Counted from the first letter of the stretch, positions 21,942-32,627 are shown. The stretch: 64,000 nt of DNA from Actinostola sp. cb2023 (GCA_033675265.1 JAUJYZ010000753.1:25001-89000), one strand, 5' to 3'. A program made the numbers and translations. Notes: generated by a model from the sequence alone, not told the origin.

Positions 21942-23258
21942 CAGTGTGTTGCCCTAAATACCGGCCGTACCCTAATCCGGCCATTTTAACTTTAAAGCGC
22001 TGTGATTTCTCGAATATTTCAAAAAATGACAAACAAGATAATCGTATGAATTATTGATGAGTTTAGGTTTATTAACTGCTGTTGTAAGATTCCTGACCGC
22101 TTTTTAGGCCGGAATTCAAATGTGTTTTGAAAGTAGGTAAAATAATCGCTTCAGTAACTTTCATGTTTTCGTGCATCTTAAGTCATGCGGGCAAAGTCTT
22201 CAAACATTTCCTCGTAAATTATGGAACGTAAACAGATTATATTTGGCAGAAATACGACGTTAAAGGAGCACTCTCACAGGTAATGCATTGCGCGCCGTGT
22301 TATTGTTTACATACGGGATACTACTTAGATTTGACAAGAACGCACGTGAAAAGTACACCTGAAAAGTTCGCCTTTCGAATTCCGATACGGATCAGCAATG
22401 GCAAGTCCGGAGTTCTCCAGAGAAACTCTTCCTTCTCGTGTGGTAAGTAGAAATCCGCCATTTTCGTATCATATGAAAATGGCGCTGAGGGGTTCAAGGC
22501 GCGCAATGCATTACCTGTGAGAGTGCTCCTTTAATGAGTAGCTTTGGACACAAAGAAAAACAATCATGAACGGCTTAAATAAACGAAAGTTCAGGTCAGG
22601 TGAAATAATTACGTGCATATTTTGGTAGGTATGCCTAAATCCGGCCACAAGTCACATACAAAACAGAGCGGGAAAAGTGGCCGGATTACCTGAAACCATA
22701 GTTATTAACTATGCTGAAACAGAAGCCCGAGCTTTCCGGATCGAACTTTCAGATCGGAAATACACATACAATTTGATTTTCAAAGCGGAATTTCCAGTTT
22801 TTCCGGGTAAATGGTAAGCACTCTAGATGTCATTGTGGGCGCAGGAGAGACCCGTTATACAGGGTTCCCAATGAAGTAGTAGAGGAGGGTCTTTTTTCGG
22901 TCTTTTTACAATTTAAATCTTTACAATCTTTTCATGTAGAATGACTTAAAAAGTCCTTTATTATAGCAATGCGGAAAAAATTTAGTTAAAACGATGGAAG
23001 ATAATGTAAAACTTACCGAGCAATTCCTGCTTATGTATGGCCGGAATTTAGGGCAACCTGGCCGAACTTAGGGCATCTACCTCGATCAGTATTTTTGAAT
23101 ATAGCAAGCTCAATGTTGAATTAAAACAAATGTCAATTTGTGACAAGGTAGGTGAAAGAGAAATCTAGCCTTTGACTGATTTTTAGACCGCTACTATTTT
23201 TCTAAAGTAAGATACAGCGATTAATGCAAAAAGCGGCCGGATTTAGGGCAACACACTG
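21942..23258. mobile_element. TA-flanked inverted-repeat element, right arm
   Basis: Mirror of 2282-3596, including the nested TTAA-flanked element at 22264-22530. Nearly identical in length. Confidence 0.7.
22264..22530. mobile_element. Nested TTAA-flanked MITE, right arm
   Basis: Mirror of 3008-3274. TTAA at 22260-22263 and 22531-22534. Confidence 0.65.
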
Positions 23259-23855
23259 TAGTAGATGTTTCTTGCAGCAAGATTGCAGCTGGTTACTGCT
23301 GACCAAATGTTTGAGGCTCAATACAGTGAGTGAGTGACGTGAGAGCCAGGGTTCTGGTTCTGGTCGAAAAGAACCCCAAATTGATAGATGAAAGGCAAAA
23401 TGCTTCTATAAATACAGAACCAAAATAAATAAGAGGGCGAGTATTCTTCGAGTTACGCGCTCGACCACACCCAAATCTGTCTCGAAGTGACTAAGAGAAC
23501 TTAGTGAGTTCGAGTTACGCGATGTGCGCGTAACCTTACACGATCAACGAAACTTGTCAAATATACTTGTCAAGGAGAACTTGCTCGTGTAGATTCGGCT
23601 TTACTAGTAGTTTACTAGTAGTTTACTTTTTGTAGTTTCAGCACTTGGAATTAGATCCATTGCATGGATTACTGGTTTTATTATTCCATTAATTCGTGCG
23701 TCATTTTACCTACCATATAAGGGCCGAGAGAACACGCAAAATATATATCCCAGCGTATTACACAGTAGCTCGTGCGCGCACGAAAAACATAGCAAAAATG
23801 TGCTCAAACACTTCAGGAAACAAAGAAACAAAATCAATTGTGGAATAATAAACGC

Positions 23856-23989
23856 CTTATTTGATGGTTTGGCAGATAATACTTGCGGACATTTTATTCA
23901 TTGCTCGTATGCTCGTCCTACAGGCTCAGAAAAATACTACGCAACTCGTAAAATATCCGCGCGTATTATCTGTCAAACCATCAAATAAG
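23856..23989. mobile_element. Short palindromic MITE, right arm
   Basis: Mirror of 1549-1682. Confidence 0.7.
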
Positions 23990-24037
23990 CTGTATGTAAT
24001 ACAAGTTTATAGGCCTCATTTCAAGACAAATGCTTAC

Positions 24038-24311
24038 ATTTTCTTTTGCAATGCACTTATTGTGTAATTGCGGAAGGTGCATATTCTCTCAGGCGTTCTT
24101 TTCTTCTTCGGTTCCACGCGAGGACATATTTTTATTGAGGTCACTTTGCCATCGAACAGATTCATCGTTTTCGGATAGTAGTTTATAATGCTGCCCCACG
24201 GTGGACCAACATCAGGCTTGAGACCTTGGCACGTGATGGTGATAGTGGAGCCGTTTGTAAAGCTATCGTCATCTGGAATGAAGCTCAAATGGGCAATAGG
24301 AAGCGAGGAAT
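24038..24311 (-). CDS. Putative extracellular Ig-like exon, right arm
   Basis: Counterpart of 1227-1500, intact, with the same acceptor and donor. Confidence 0.5.
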
Positions 24312-24427
24312 CTGTTGAGAATGTAATAGAATGAAGCTTCAAAATTCAGTGTACATTATAGCACAAGGATAGACCATTAGCATAGAGTAGAAAAGCAAGT
24401 ATAAGAAAGAATGCAGGTAAACGGCAG

Positions 24428-26055
24428 GCAAAAAGAAAGCAGTCATTCAGTCATTCAGTCATTCATTCAGTCATTCAGTCATTCATTCAGTCATTCAGTC
24501 ATTCAGTGTACATTATAGCACAAGGATAGACCATTAGTATAGAGTAGAAAAGCAAGTATAAGAAATAATGCAGGTAATTCATTCATTCATTCAGTCATTC
24601 ATTCATTCAGTCAATCATTCATTCAGTCATTCATTCAGTCATTCATTCATTCATTCAGTCATTCATTCATTCATTCAGTCAGTCATTCAGTCATTCAGTC
24701 AATCATTCAGTCATTCAGTCAATCATTCATTCATTCATTCATTCAGTCAATCATTCATTCAGTCATTCATTCAGTCATTCAGTCATTTAGTCATTCAGTC
24801 ATTCAGTCATTCATTCATTCAGTCATTCATTCATTCAGTCATTCAGTCAGTCATTCAGTCATTCAGTCATTCAGTCATTCATTCATTCATTCATTCATTC
24901 AGTCATTCAGTCATTCAGTCATTCAGTCATTCAGTCATTCAGTCATTCATTCATTCAGTCATTCATTCATTCATTCATTCAGTCATTCAGTCATTCAGTC
25001 ATTCAGTCATTCAGTCATTCAGTCATTCAGTCATTCAGTCATTCATTCATTCAGTCATTCAGTCAGTCATTCAGTCATTCAGTCATTCAGTCAATCATTC
25101 ATTCATTCATTCATTCAGTCATTCAGTCATTCAGTCATTCAGTCAATCATTCAGTCATTCAGTCATTCAGTCATTCAGTCAATCAGTCATTCAGTCATTC
25201 AGTCATTCAGTCATTCAGTCATTCAGTCAATCATTCAGTCATTCAGTCATTCAGTCAATCATTCAGTCATTCAGTCATTCAGTCATTCAGTCATTCAGTC
25301 ATTCAGTCATTCATTCATTCAGTCATTCATTCATTCAGTCATTCAGTCAGTCATTCAGTCATTCAGTCATTCAGTCAATCATTCATTCATTCATTCAGTC
25401 ATTCAGTCATTCAGTCATTCAGTCAGTCATTCAGTCATTCAGTCATTCAGTCATTCAGTCAATCAGTCATTCAGTCATTCAGTTATTCAGTTATTCAGTC
25501 ATTCAGTCATTCAGTCATTCAGTCATTCAGTCATTCATTCATTCAGTCATTCAGTCAATCATTCAGTCATTCAGTCATTCAGTCAATCATTCATTCATTC
25601 ATTCATTCAGTCATTCAGTCATTCAGTCAATCATTCAGTCATTCAGTCATTCAGTCATTCAGTCATTCAGTCATTCAGTCAATCAGTCATTCAGTCATTC
25701 AGTCATTCAGTCATTCAGTCATTCAGTCATTCAGTCATTCAGTCATTCAGTCATTCAGTCATTCAGTCAATCATTCAGTCATTCATTCATTCATTCAGTC
25801 ATTCATTCATTCAGTCATTCAGTCAATCATTCAGTCATTCAGTCATTCATTCATTCATTCATTCATTCAGTCATTCAGTCATTCAGTCATTCAGTCATTC
25901 AGTCATTCATTCAGTCATTCAGTCATTCAGTCAATCAGTCATTCAGTCATTCAGTCATTCATTCATTCAGTCATTCAGTCATTCAGTCATTCAGTCATTC
26001 AGTCATTCAGTCATTCAGTCACTCATTCATTCATTCATTCATTCATTCATTCAGT
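24428..26055. repeat. ATTCAGTC/ATTC tandem array, proximal part
   Basis: ATTCAGTC units mixed with ATTC and ATCATTCAGTCA variants, with one copy of the unique tail at about 24505-24575. The array continues after the retrotransposon at 32628. A 529-codon open frame through it (His/Ser/Phe/Ile/Gln/Val only) is a repeat artefact. Confidence 0.97.
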
Positions 26056-26484
26056 TGTGAGGTGTGCAGTCAGTACCCTCAGCGCGGGCTTCCTGTGTTC
26101 CTACGCGGGCTTCCTGTGTTTTCAACGAACATGCGCACTGAAACGACCGCCATGTGAATTCCTTTATGTTCTAGTTAAAGCGTTGTTTTGTCATCGAAAT
26201 CGTTAAGCAATTACCACCAAACAAACCATCTGTTTGAGCCTGTCAGGGTAAGACTTTCACAATAGTGCAATTATTCAACCAGAGTAGTTTTTCTTTCATT
26301 ATTTAAGTATATTTTATGATTTTGGCATACAATCTCTCGACTCCTTCAGTTAGGCAACAAGTCTTTCGGTCTCAGAGTGAGCCGCATTGTAAACTTACAC
26401 TTCATCTTTGTATTATTTTCCATGATTTGTAGGCCTTTTGTCTGATTAAACGAACTACAGTTACCACGAATCCCTCTCGTTACA
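26056..26484 (+). repeat. 5' LTR
   Basis: 429 bp, TG...CA termini. It has an internal near-duplication of CGCGGGCTTCCTGTGTT near its start. Identical to the 3' LTR as far as I can read. Confidence 0.95.
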
Positions 26485-26486
26485 TG

Positions 26487-26504
26487 TGGCGTCGCGAGCA
26501 GGCG
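26487..26504 (+). promoter_or_regulatory. Probable primer binding site
   Basis: TGGCGTCGCGAGCAGGCG lies two bases after the 5' LTR. TGG is the expected complement of a tRNA CCA end. The tRNA was not identified. Confidence 0.6.
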
Positions 26505-26578
26505 TTTCAATGGCCCTGACGGCTGACGAGTGACGGTAGGTGATAATTTCGCTGAAGTGAAGACAGTCAGTTATCGAG

Positions 26579-27616
26579 ATGGCTACCTTATTGCAATTAG
26601 AAGAAGCGAAACGAGAGATAGGAAAGCTGAAGTCGATTATAGCTGGACAGCAGGGACTTGTGGAGACGGCTGAAAAGAATGCTCACGAAGCGGAGAGAGA
26701 GATAAAAAAGATGTTGAGAGAAAATAAGCCTGACGAAAAGAAGGTCAGCGAAGTTAAAGAGCGTGTTATTTATGTTTCTCCCTCGCATAAGCTTGAAAGG
26801 TTCAGGGGAAAACCTGAACGAGCATCAGACCTGTCTGTCGAGGAGTGGATTGACGATGCTAGAGCTGCCTGTGCCAGTAGGGGTCTGGCATCGAAGGAAC
26901 AAGCCGCATACCTAGTTGAGCATTTAGCTGGTAGAGCAAGACGCGAGGTGCTTGGAAGGGGAGAGGAGGTTAAGGGAGACCCTGAGAATATTTTTATGGT
27001 GCTACTGCGTGTTTTTGGAGATGGGGATAGCCTCCCACATCTTCAACAACTGTTTTATGCATACCGGCAAGGAGAAGGGGATGATCTTGTCACATGTTCA
27101 CTTGAATTAGTTAAGTTGTTTGATCGCATCGTTCAGCTTGACAGTTCATTCAAGGCGGGTAGAGATTCACAATTGAAAACTCGCCTAGCTGAGGCAGTGT
27201 GTGAGGATAACATACGCACCGAAATGAGAAGGTTAAATTCTGAACACCCAGAACTCCCCTTTTTCGATGCCCGCGATCGAGTTATGAAGTTGATGAGAAG
27301 CCAAGATAACTTTAAAACCTCCAAGGTCAAACAGGAAGTTGTCATTAATGAAGTTTCTGCAGATCAGGATATTCGTAATGTGTTAAAGCAACAGGGTCAA
27401 CAGTTGATAGCCCAACAGAAACAGATAGAGTCCCTCCTTACAGCATTGAATACTAGAAGTACACCCCAGGGTGGTAGGACCCGTTTATGCTGGCTATGTG
27501 ATTCCCCGCAGCACTTAAAGAGGAATTGTCCTAGGAACACTGATCCTTATGGGCCCATAGCTACCCCCAAAGCCCAGGGTAAAGATGAGTTAAACAAGTT
27601 GAGCCCACTGCAATGA
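26579..27616 (+). CDS. gag: Gag polyprotein of the gypsy element
   Basis: 345 residues from ATG at 26579, the first ATG of the internal region. The first 65 residues are charged and probably coiled coil (LEEAKREIGKLKS, EREIKKML). A capsid-like helical middle follows (residues about 75-240), then a Gln-rich linker. Near residues 300-315 is one CCHC zinc knuckle (CWLCDSPQHLKRNC, spacing C-x2-C-x4-H-x4-C), the nucleocapsid RNA-binding motif. The TGA stop at 27614 overlaps an ATG at 27613 (ATGA). Frame intact. Confidence 0.9.
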   Translation: MATLLQLEEAKREIGKLKSIIAGQQGLVETAEKNAHEAEREIKKMLRENKPDEKKVSEVKERVIYVSPSHKLERFRGKPERASDLSVEEWIDDARAACASRGLASKEQAAYLVEHLAGRARREVLGRGEEVKGDPENIFMVLLRVFGDGDSLPHLQQLFYAYRQGEGDDLVTCSLELVKLFDRIVQLDSSFKAGRDSQLKTRLAEAVCEDNIRTEMRRLNSEHPELPFFDARDRVMKLMRSQDNFKTSKVKQEVVINEVSADQDIRNVLKQQGQQLIAQQKQIESLLTALNTRSTPQGGRTRLCWLCDSPQHLKRNCPRNTDPYGPIATPKAQGKDELNKLSPLQ

Positions 27617-27683
27617 GCCGTGCAGTGGGTGAGCATATAATTGGAGGCTCTGTTATTGCAAATGCTATAGGGAACTTCCAGAG

Positions 27684-29732
27684 GTGAGGGTGAGGGTTGG
27701 AGATGTTGATGTCAGATGTCTGATTGACACTGGTGCAGAAGTGTCGACGGTGACAGAAAGCTTCTATAAGGAACACTTAGCTCCAGGAAGAGAAGTGGTT
27801 GATGTGACATCTTACATGACAATCTCAGCATCACAGGGCCTTGAGATCCCCTACATTGGTTATGTAGAACTCCAGCTATTTGCTCTTTCTCACATGTTTA
27901 AAGGCTTGGGATTTTTGATTGTTAAAGACCCAGTTTCTACCCCAATTCAAGCTCGTAAAAGTAGAGTACCAGGTGTTCTTGGATCCAACGTACTAAGAGA
28001 TATGCAAAAGTGTTTAGTGTCAAAGTATGGTGAGAACTTTATAGAACTCTTGTCTAAATCAGTTACTAGAAGCGAAGCCGCACTTCTTCATGCACTACAA
28101 ATGTATAAGATACCCGTATGTAGCCAAGAGAACATTGCATCAACTCCCAACGTGGGTGGACAAGTACGCCTAGTGGGATTGGGCCCAACCCTAGTCCCTG
28201 CACGCTCCATTAGAGTCTTAGAAGGATCTGTAAAGCCAGCGACAGGTTCCCCATATAATGCACTAGTTGAGAGGATCGAAGCTAACTTGGTTGAGTTACC
28301 GAGTGGAGTGGCCGTGGGTGCAGCAGTCGTCACAGTTGGACGCGATGGGAGGGTACCAATACAGGTGGCTAACTTTAGTAGCAAGGATGTATACCTCAAC
28401 CCTAAGAGTCCAGTTGCAATGTTGTCGGTGGCAGATATAGAGCCCTCTGTTGAAATTGTAACTGTAAACGAAAACCATGTGTATGTGCGCGAAGCTGTGT
28501 CTAATGACGTCGGGGCACATAATGTGTTTGTCAGTGATATACTAACTAGGATGGACATTGGTGACCTAACAGGGTCCCAACATCAGCGTCTTCAGGAAGT
28601 TATTTCAGATTACCGCACCACTTTTAGCAAGGACGAGGACGATATAGGATTTTGTGACCTGGTAGAGCATCAAATAGTAACTAACGATGAACGCCCAATC
28701 AAAATCCCACATAGACGAGTGCCGCCACAACAGTGGACAGAAGTGAGAGACTATATACAGAAGTCTTTAGAACGTGGTATAATCAGAGAATCATCCAGTC
28801 CTTATGCATCACCCATCGTCCTAGTAAGAAAAAAAGATGGTAAGCTTAGGTTATGTGTAGACTACCGCCTTCTCAATGCCAAGACTCACAAAGATGCATA
28901 TCCTTTGCCTCGCATTGATGAAGCACTAGACGTCCTGAAGGGAGCAAAGTATTTCTGCAGCCTGGACCTTGCACATGGCTTCAACCAGTTACCAATGAGA
29001 GAGTCTGACATTGAAAAAACCGCCTTCAGGACTGGGACAGGTGGATTGTACGAGTACACCCGTATGCCGTTTGGTTTATGCAATGCTCCAAGCACATTTA
29101 TGCGCCTGATGGACAAAGCCTTTGGAGACCTTAACTTCCAAAGCTTGTTAGTCTACCTCGACGATATCCTAGTGTTTGGAAGCACCTTTGAGGAGACATT
29201 GTCAAGACTGGAGATGGTACTGTCTCGCCTGTCTAAGCTTAATCTGAAAGTAAAGCCCGAAAAGTGTCAGCTTTTTCGTGAAAAGGTTCGCTATCTGGGT
29301 CACATAGTCACAAGTGAGGGGACCAGCCCAGATCCTGAGAAGGTGCGTGCCGTTATGGAATGGTCAAGACCAGAGACACTACGTGAACTTCGAGGCTTCT
29401 TGGGATTGTCTGGATATTACAGAAGATTCCTCCCAAAGTATGCAGAGATCGCCAACCCTCTTCAGTGTCTCCTACGAGGACAAGAAAGTACAGGACGTAA
29501 AGGTCGGAAGAAACCAGTTGTTGACGTGGAAGGGAGTGTCAAGGAGAAATGGGATTCTACGTGTGAGGACGCCTTCAATAAGCTGAAGCAAATGCTAACA
29601 ACGGCACCGGTGTTGGGATTTCCAGACTTCACTCGCAAGTTCATCTTGGAGACAGATGCAAGCTTTCATGGCTGGGGGTGCAGTCCTATCGCAGGAACAG
29701 GAGCATGGACTTGTTGTGCTAAGTTATGCTAG
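27684..29732 (+). CDS. pol: Pol part 1: aspartic protease and reverse transcriptase
   Basis: The protease near the start has LIDTGAEVSTV, with the catalytic D-T-G. Reverse transcriptase follows: LVRKKDGKLRLCVDYRLLN, SLDLAHGFNQLPM, RMPFGLCNAP and the active-site YLDD near residue 490. The thumb and connection then lead into RNase H. The frame ends inside RNase H, soon after its first catalytic Asp (ETDAS). The upstream limit is unclear: this frame is open back to 27633 with no ATG near the protease, so pol is likely made by recoding from gag rather than from its own start. Confidence 0.9.
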   Translation: MRVRVGDVDVRCLIDTGAEVSTVTESFYKEHLAPGREVVDVTSYMTISASQGLEIPYIGYVELQLFALSHMFKGLGFLIVKDPVSTPIQARKSRVPGVLGSNVLRDMQKCLVSKYGENFIELLSKSVTRSEAALLHALQMYKIPVCSQENIASTPNVGGQVRLVGLGPTLVPARSIRVLEGSVKPATGSPYNALVERIEANLVELPSGVAVGAAVVTVGRDGRVPIQVANFSSKDVYLNPKSPVAMLSVADIEPSVEIVTVNENHVYVREAVSNDVGAHNVFVSDILTRMDIGDLTGSQHQRLQEVISDYRTTFSKDEDDIGFCDLVEHQIVTNDERPIKIPHRRVPPQQWTEVRDYIQKSLERGIIRESSSPYASPIVLVRKKDGKLRLCVDYRLLNAKTHKDAYPLPRIDEALDVLKGAKYFCSLDLAHGFNQLPMRESDIEKTAFRTGTGGLYEYTRMPFGLCNAPSTFMRLMDKAFGDLNFQSLLVYLDDILVFGSTFEETLSRLEMVLSRLSKLNLKVKPEKCQLFREKVRYLGHIVTSEGTSPDPEKVRAVMEWSRPETLRELRGFLGLSGYYRRFLPKYAEIANPLQCLLRGQESTGRKGRKKPVVDVEGSVKEKWDSTCEDAFNKLKQMLTTAPVLGFPDFTRKFILETDASFHGWGCSPIAGTGAWTCCAKLC

Positions 29733-32106
29733 CAGAGGACTTAGACCTAGTGAGCGCAACATGCAGAACTATTCGAGTATGAAGCTAGAACTTCTCGCAC
29801 TGTACTGGGCCGTCGCTCAGAAGTACCGAGATTTACTGATAGGGTCAGACTTTGTCGTGTATACTGACAATAATCCTCTTAGTTACTTACAGACCACCAC
29901 GAAGCTGGGTGCCACAGAGATGAGATGGGCAGCGGATCTCGCACAGTTTAATTTCACCATAAAGTACCGCTCTGGCAGAAGTAATGGCAACGCAGATGCT
30001 CTCAGCAGGAAGACATCCCATGGTGAGGAGCCCATATCAGCTAGGCTAGAGGAAGTCATTAGTGGACGAGGTCAGGTACAGAGTCGAGAAGTCGGAACCT
30101 TGGTGCCCCCATGTATCACAGTGTTTGTTGAAGAGTTGACAGCCGAACCCCTTGTACAGGAATCACGAGTGAGATCACAAAGTGTAGCACCCAAGGCTAC
30201 GTCAACATTTCCATCTATCCCCAAGGAAGACTTAGCTAATATGCAGCTTGGTGACGAGGCATTGGGCCGACTATGGCATTACTGGAAACTAAAGCACCCT
30301 CCTACCCTTAGACAACTGATGAAGGAACCCAAACTCGCACGTAGGCTGTTAAGAGACTGGAAGCGCACTACAGAGGAAGATGGCATTCTGTATCGTGTCA
30401 TTTGTGTACATGGTGAAGAGGTTAAGCAGCTGTTACTTCCTGGCTCACTGAGGAGTAAAGTGATGGCTTCGGTTCATGATGATTTGGGACATCAGGGAGC
30501 CGAGAAGACAATAGCGGTAGCAAGAAACAGATGTTACTGGCCCGGAATGGTGAGAGAAATTACTGACTACTGTCGAAAATGTCAACGGTGCACTCTAGCC
30601 AAAGCAGGGAAGACACTTCATCCTACCATGGGTTCCCTTACAGCAAGTACACCTTTAGAGATCTTAGCCATGGATTACACTATACTGGAGAAGAGCAGCA
30701 GCGGAGTTGAGAATGTCCTAGTTCTAACTGATGTCTTCACGAAATTCACCCAGGCTATCCCTACTAAGGACCAACGAGCCACCACAGTAGCACGCACATT
30801 GGTCAAAGAATGGTTTGTACGCTTTGGAGTTCCTAAAAGGATCCACAGTGACCAGGGACGGAATTTTGAGAGTAGAGTAATACAAGAGCTTTGCACAGTG
30901 TATGGAATCACGAAGAGCCGGACAGCCCCATACCATCCGGAGGGGAATGGCCAATGCGAGAGGTTTAACAGAACCATGCATGATCGCTTACGAACTCTTG
31001 CACCTAAGAGTAAACGCAAGTGGCCAGAATTCCTTCCCGAACTTATATACGCTTACAATTGCACTCCACATTCGTCCACTGGCTATTCACCATACTACTT
31101 ATTCTTCGGCAGAGAACCAATCCTCCCTATTGACTATATGCTACAATCTGTGGGTCAAGAAGATGGAAGCGGTTGCATTGAGGAATGGATCAACGAGCAC
31201 CAGAACCGGTTGGACACTGCATTTAAGATAGCTGCAGAGAAGACAGAAAAGGAAGCTCTTAGGAGACGAGTTAGGAACGATGCCAAGGCAGAAGTTACAA
31301 GCCTTGTGGTCGGTACAAGAGTGTTCCTGAGGAATCGTGTCCAAGGTCGCAACAAGATGCAAGATGTATGGGATGCAGCACCCTACAAAGTAGTTAAGCA
31401 ATTAGACAGTGGTAACACCTATGTCTTAGAGTCGTTGGATGGAGAGGAATCCAGGAAGACAGTATATAGAAAGGACATTCTTCATGCAAAATATCTTGCT
31501 AAGGATATAGAGTTCCAGGATTCACCAATGTCATCCAAGGAGGAAGATGTTACATGTACTCCACCAAGAACACCAACGAAGGTCATTGATGAAAAGAAAG
31601 ACATGGAATTCCTATCCAATACTCCAGACGAGCCTGATAGTGAAGATGATGAGGACAACTTTGAACAACTGCTACCGGATCATGCGCAGGAGAGGAGTGC
31701 TCCCAGCGGGCCCCTCGGAACATTTGATTTTGATTCACAGGTGATGTCACAGGATGATCAGCAAGACCCACCGTATGAAGAAACAGCAGTTAAGGAACAA
31801 AGGCAGAGAAGCACAGCTGAGCCAACCACTGATGATCCTGTATCAGAGTCAGGAACTTGCTCTTCCCCTGATCACCACAGTACAAACCCACAACCAACAG
31901 TTACTGAAACCAGAGATGATGCCGGTCCTCCAGTTAGGCGCTCGACTCGTCAAGGTGCAGGACAGCATCCCAATCCTTATCGGCTACCGATGCCCGTGGT
32001 TCAGGAGAACAAGATAACAATGATGTTGGATCCACAGATACTGAACACTGTTGCACAGTCTAATTTACTTATTATGCAAATGTTAAGTAGGAACAATCAA
32101 GTTTAA
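29656..32106 (+). CDS. pol: Pol part 2: rest of RNase H, integrase and C-terminal tail (other frame)
   Basis: This frame overlaps the previous one and takes over at a run of five G near 29676-29681, which suggests a one-base indel rather than programmed recoding. It contains the remaining RNase H (YSSMKLELLALYWAV, VVYTDNNPL, DALSR), an HHCC zinc-binding segment (GHQG to CRKCQRC), and integrase Asp at 30673, Asp at 30850 and Glu at 30958 (DD35E spacing). A GPY/F-like module follows around 31370-31440 (AAPYKVVKQL). The tail is long, acidic and Pro/Ser/Thr-rich, without a recognisable chromodomain. Confidence 0.9.
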   Translation: MQAFMAGGAVLSQEQEHGLVVLSYASRGLRPSERNMQNYSSMKLELLALYWAVAQKYRDLLIGSDFVVYTDNNPLSYLQTTTKLGATEMRWAADLAQFNFTIKYRSGRSNGNADALSRKTSHGEEPISARLEEVISGRGQVQSREVGTLVPPCITVFVEELTAEPLVQESRVRSQSVAPKATSTFPSIPKEDLANMQLGDEALGRLWHYWKLKHPPTLRQLMKEPKLARRLLRDWKRTTEEDGILYRVICVHGEEVKQLLLPGSLRSKVMASVHDDLGHQGAEKTIAVARNRCYWPGMVREITDYCRKCQRCTLAKAGKTLHPTMGSLTASTPLEILAMDYTILEKSSSGVENVLVLTDVFTKFTQAIPTKDQRATTVARTLVKEWFVRFGVPKRIHSDQGRNFESRVIQELCTVYGITKSRTAPYHPEGNGQCERFNRTMHDRLRTLAPKSKRKWPEFLPELIYAYNCTPHSSTGYSPYYLFFGREPILPIDYMLQSVGQEDGSGCIEEWINEHQNRLDTAFKIAAEKTEKEALRRRVRNDAKAEVTSLVVGTRVFLRNRVQGRNKMQDVWDAAPYKVVKQLDSGNTYVLESLDGEESRKTVYRKDILHAKYLAKDIEFQDSPMSSKEEDVTCTPPRTPTKVIDEKKDMEFLSNTPDEPDSEDDEDNFEQLLPDHAQERSAPSGPLGTFDFDSQVMSQDDQQDPPYEETAVKEQRQRSTAEPTTDDPVSESGTCSSPDHHSTNPQPTVTETRDDAGPPVRRSTRQGAGQHPNPYRLPMPVVQENKITMMLDPQILNTVAQSNLLIMQMLSRNNQV

Positions 32107-32198
32107 AGTGAACCGTTAATTATTTTTTTGGACCCATTAGGTCCACACTGAAGTTATTATACATAGTTGTCGAGGTCGCCAACCGCAGCAGGGAAGCA

Positions 32199-32627
32199 TG
32201 TGAGGTGTGCAGTCAGTACCCTCAGCGCGGGCTTCCTGTGTTCCTACGCGGGCTTCCTGTGTTTTCAACGAACATGCGCACTGAAACGACCGCCATGTGA
32301 ATTCCTTTATGTTCTAGTTAAAGCGTTGTTTTGTCATCGAAATCGTTAAGCAATTACCACCAAACAAACCATCTGTTTGAGCCTGTCAGGGTAAGACTTT
32401 CACAATAGTGCAATTATTCAACCAGAGTAGTTTTTCTTTCATTATTTAAGTATATTTTATGATTTTGGCATACAATCTCTCGACTCCTTCAGTTAGGCAA
32501 CAAGTCTTTCGGTCTCAGAGTGAGCCGCATTGTAAACTTACACTTCATCTTTGTATTATTTTCCATGATTTGTAGGCCTTTTGTCTGATTAAACGAACTA
32601 CAGTTACCACGAATCCCTCTCGTTACA
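32199..32627 (+). repeat. 3' LTR
   Basis: 429 bp, same sequence as the 5' LTR. It is preceded by a short purine-rich stretch (GCAGCAGGGAAGCA, 32185-32198) that may serve as polypurine tract. Confidence 0.95.

Larger units (their letters stand above)
1..26055. repeat. Giant inverted repeat (palindrome), arms about 12-13.5 kb, 2-nt spacer
   Basis: Sequence from 1 to 13559 recurs as its reverse complement from 13560 to about 26055. Paired landmarks: exon 1227-1500 with 24038-24311, exon 6547-6822 with 19459-19734, exon 9907-10191 with 16998-17284, exon 12340-12525 with 14609-14795. The sum of paired coordinates changes in steps, from about 25538 outside to 26281, 27190 and 27119 at the centre, which locates the length differences. 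The first step (about 750 bp) is in the TTATAAGCC minisatellite and the second (about 920 bp) is the loss of 7423-8342 in the right arm. At the centre CCATATAT and ATATATGG are separated only by TT. The left arm is cut by the window edge inside a tandem array, so it may be longer. It is either a real inverted duplication or a foldback artefact of sequencing or assembly. Confidence 0.95.
26056..32627 (+). mobile_element. Full-length Ty3/gypsy LTR retrotransposon
   Basis: Two 429-bp LTRs (26056-26484, 32199-32627) start TGTG and end TACA and flank gag, protease, RT, RNase H and integrase in that order, the Ty3/gypsy (Metaviridae) order. The sequence CAGT lies on both sides (26052-26055 and 32628-32631), compatible with a 4-bp target duplication, although the tandem array would give this by chance. 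I found no difference between the LTRs by eye, so the insertion is recent. There is no envelope-like frame. One frame break lies within RNase H, so as written the element is not autonomous. Confidence 0.95.

Noticed and set aside
24568..26157. 529-codon open frame made of His, Ser, Phe, Ile, Gln and Val
   Set aside because: It is a translation of the ATTCAGTC array running into the LTR, with no non-repeat protein content.
29656..29732. Programmed frameshift in RNase H
   Set aside because: The shift is in the middle of a catalytic domain and at a G homopolymer, where one-base errors are expected; recoding sites normally lie between domains.
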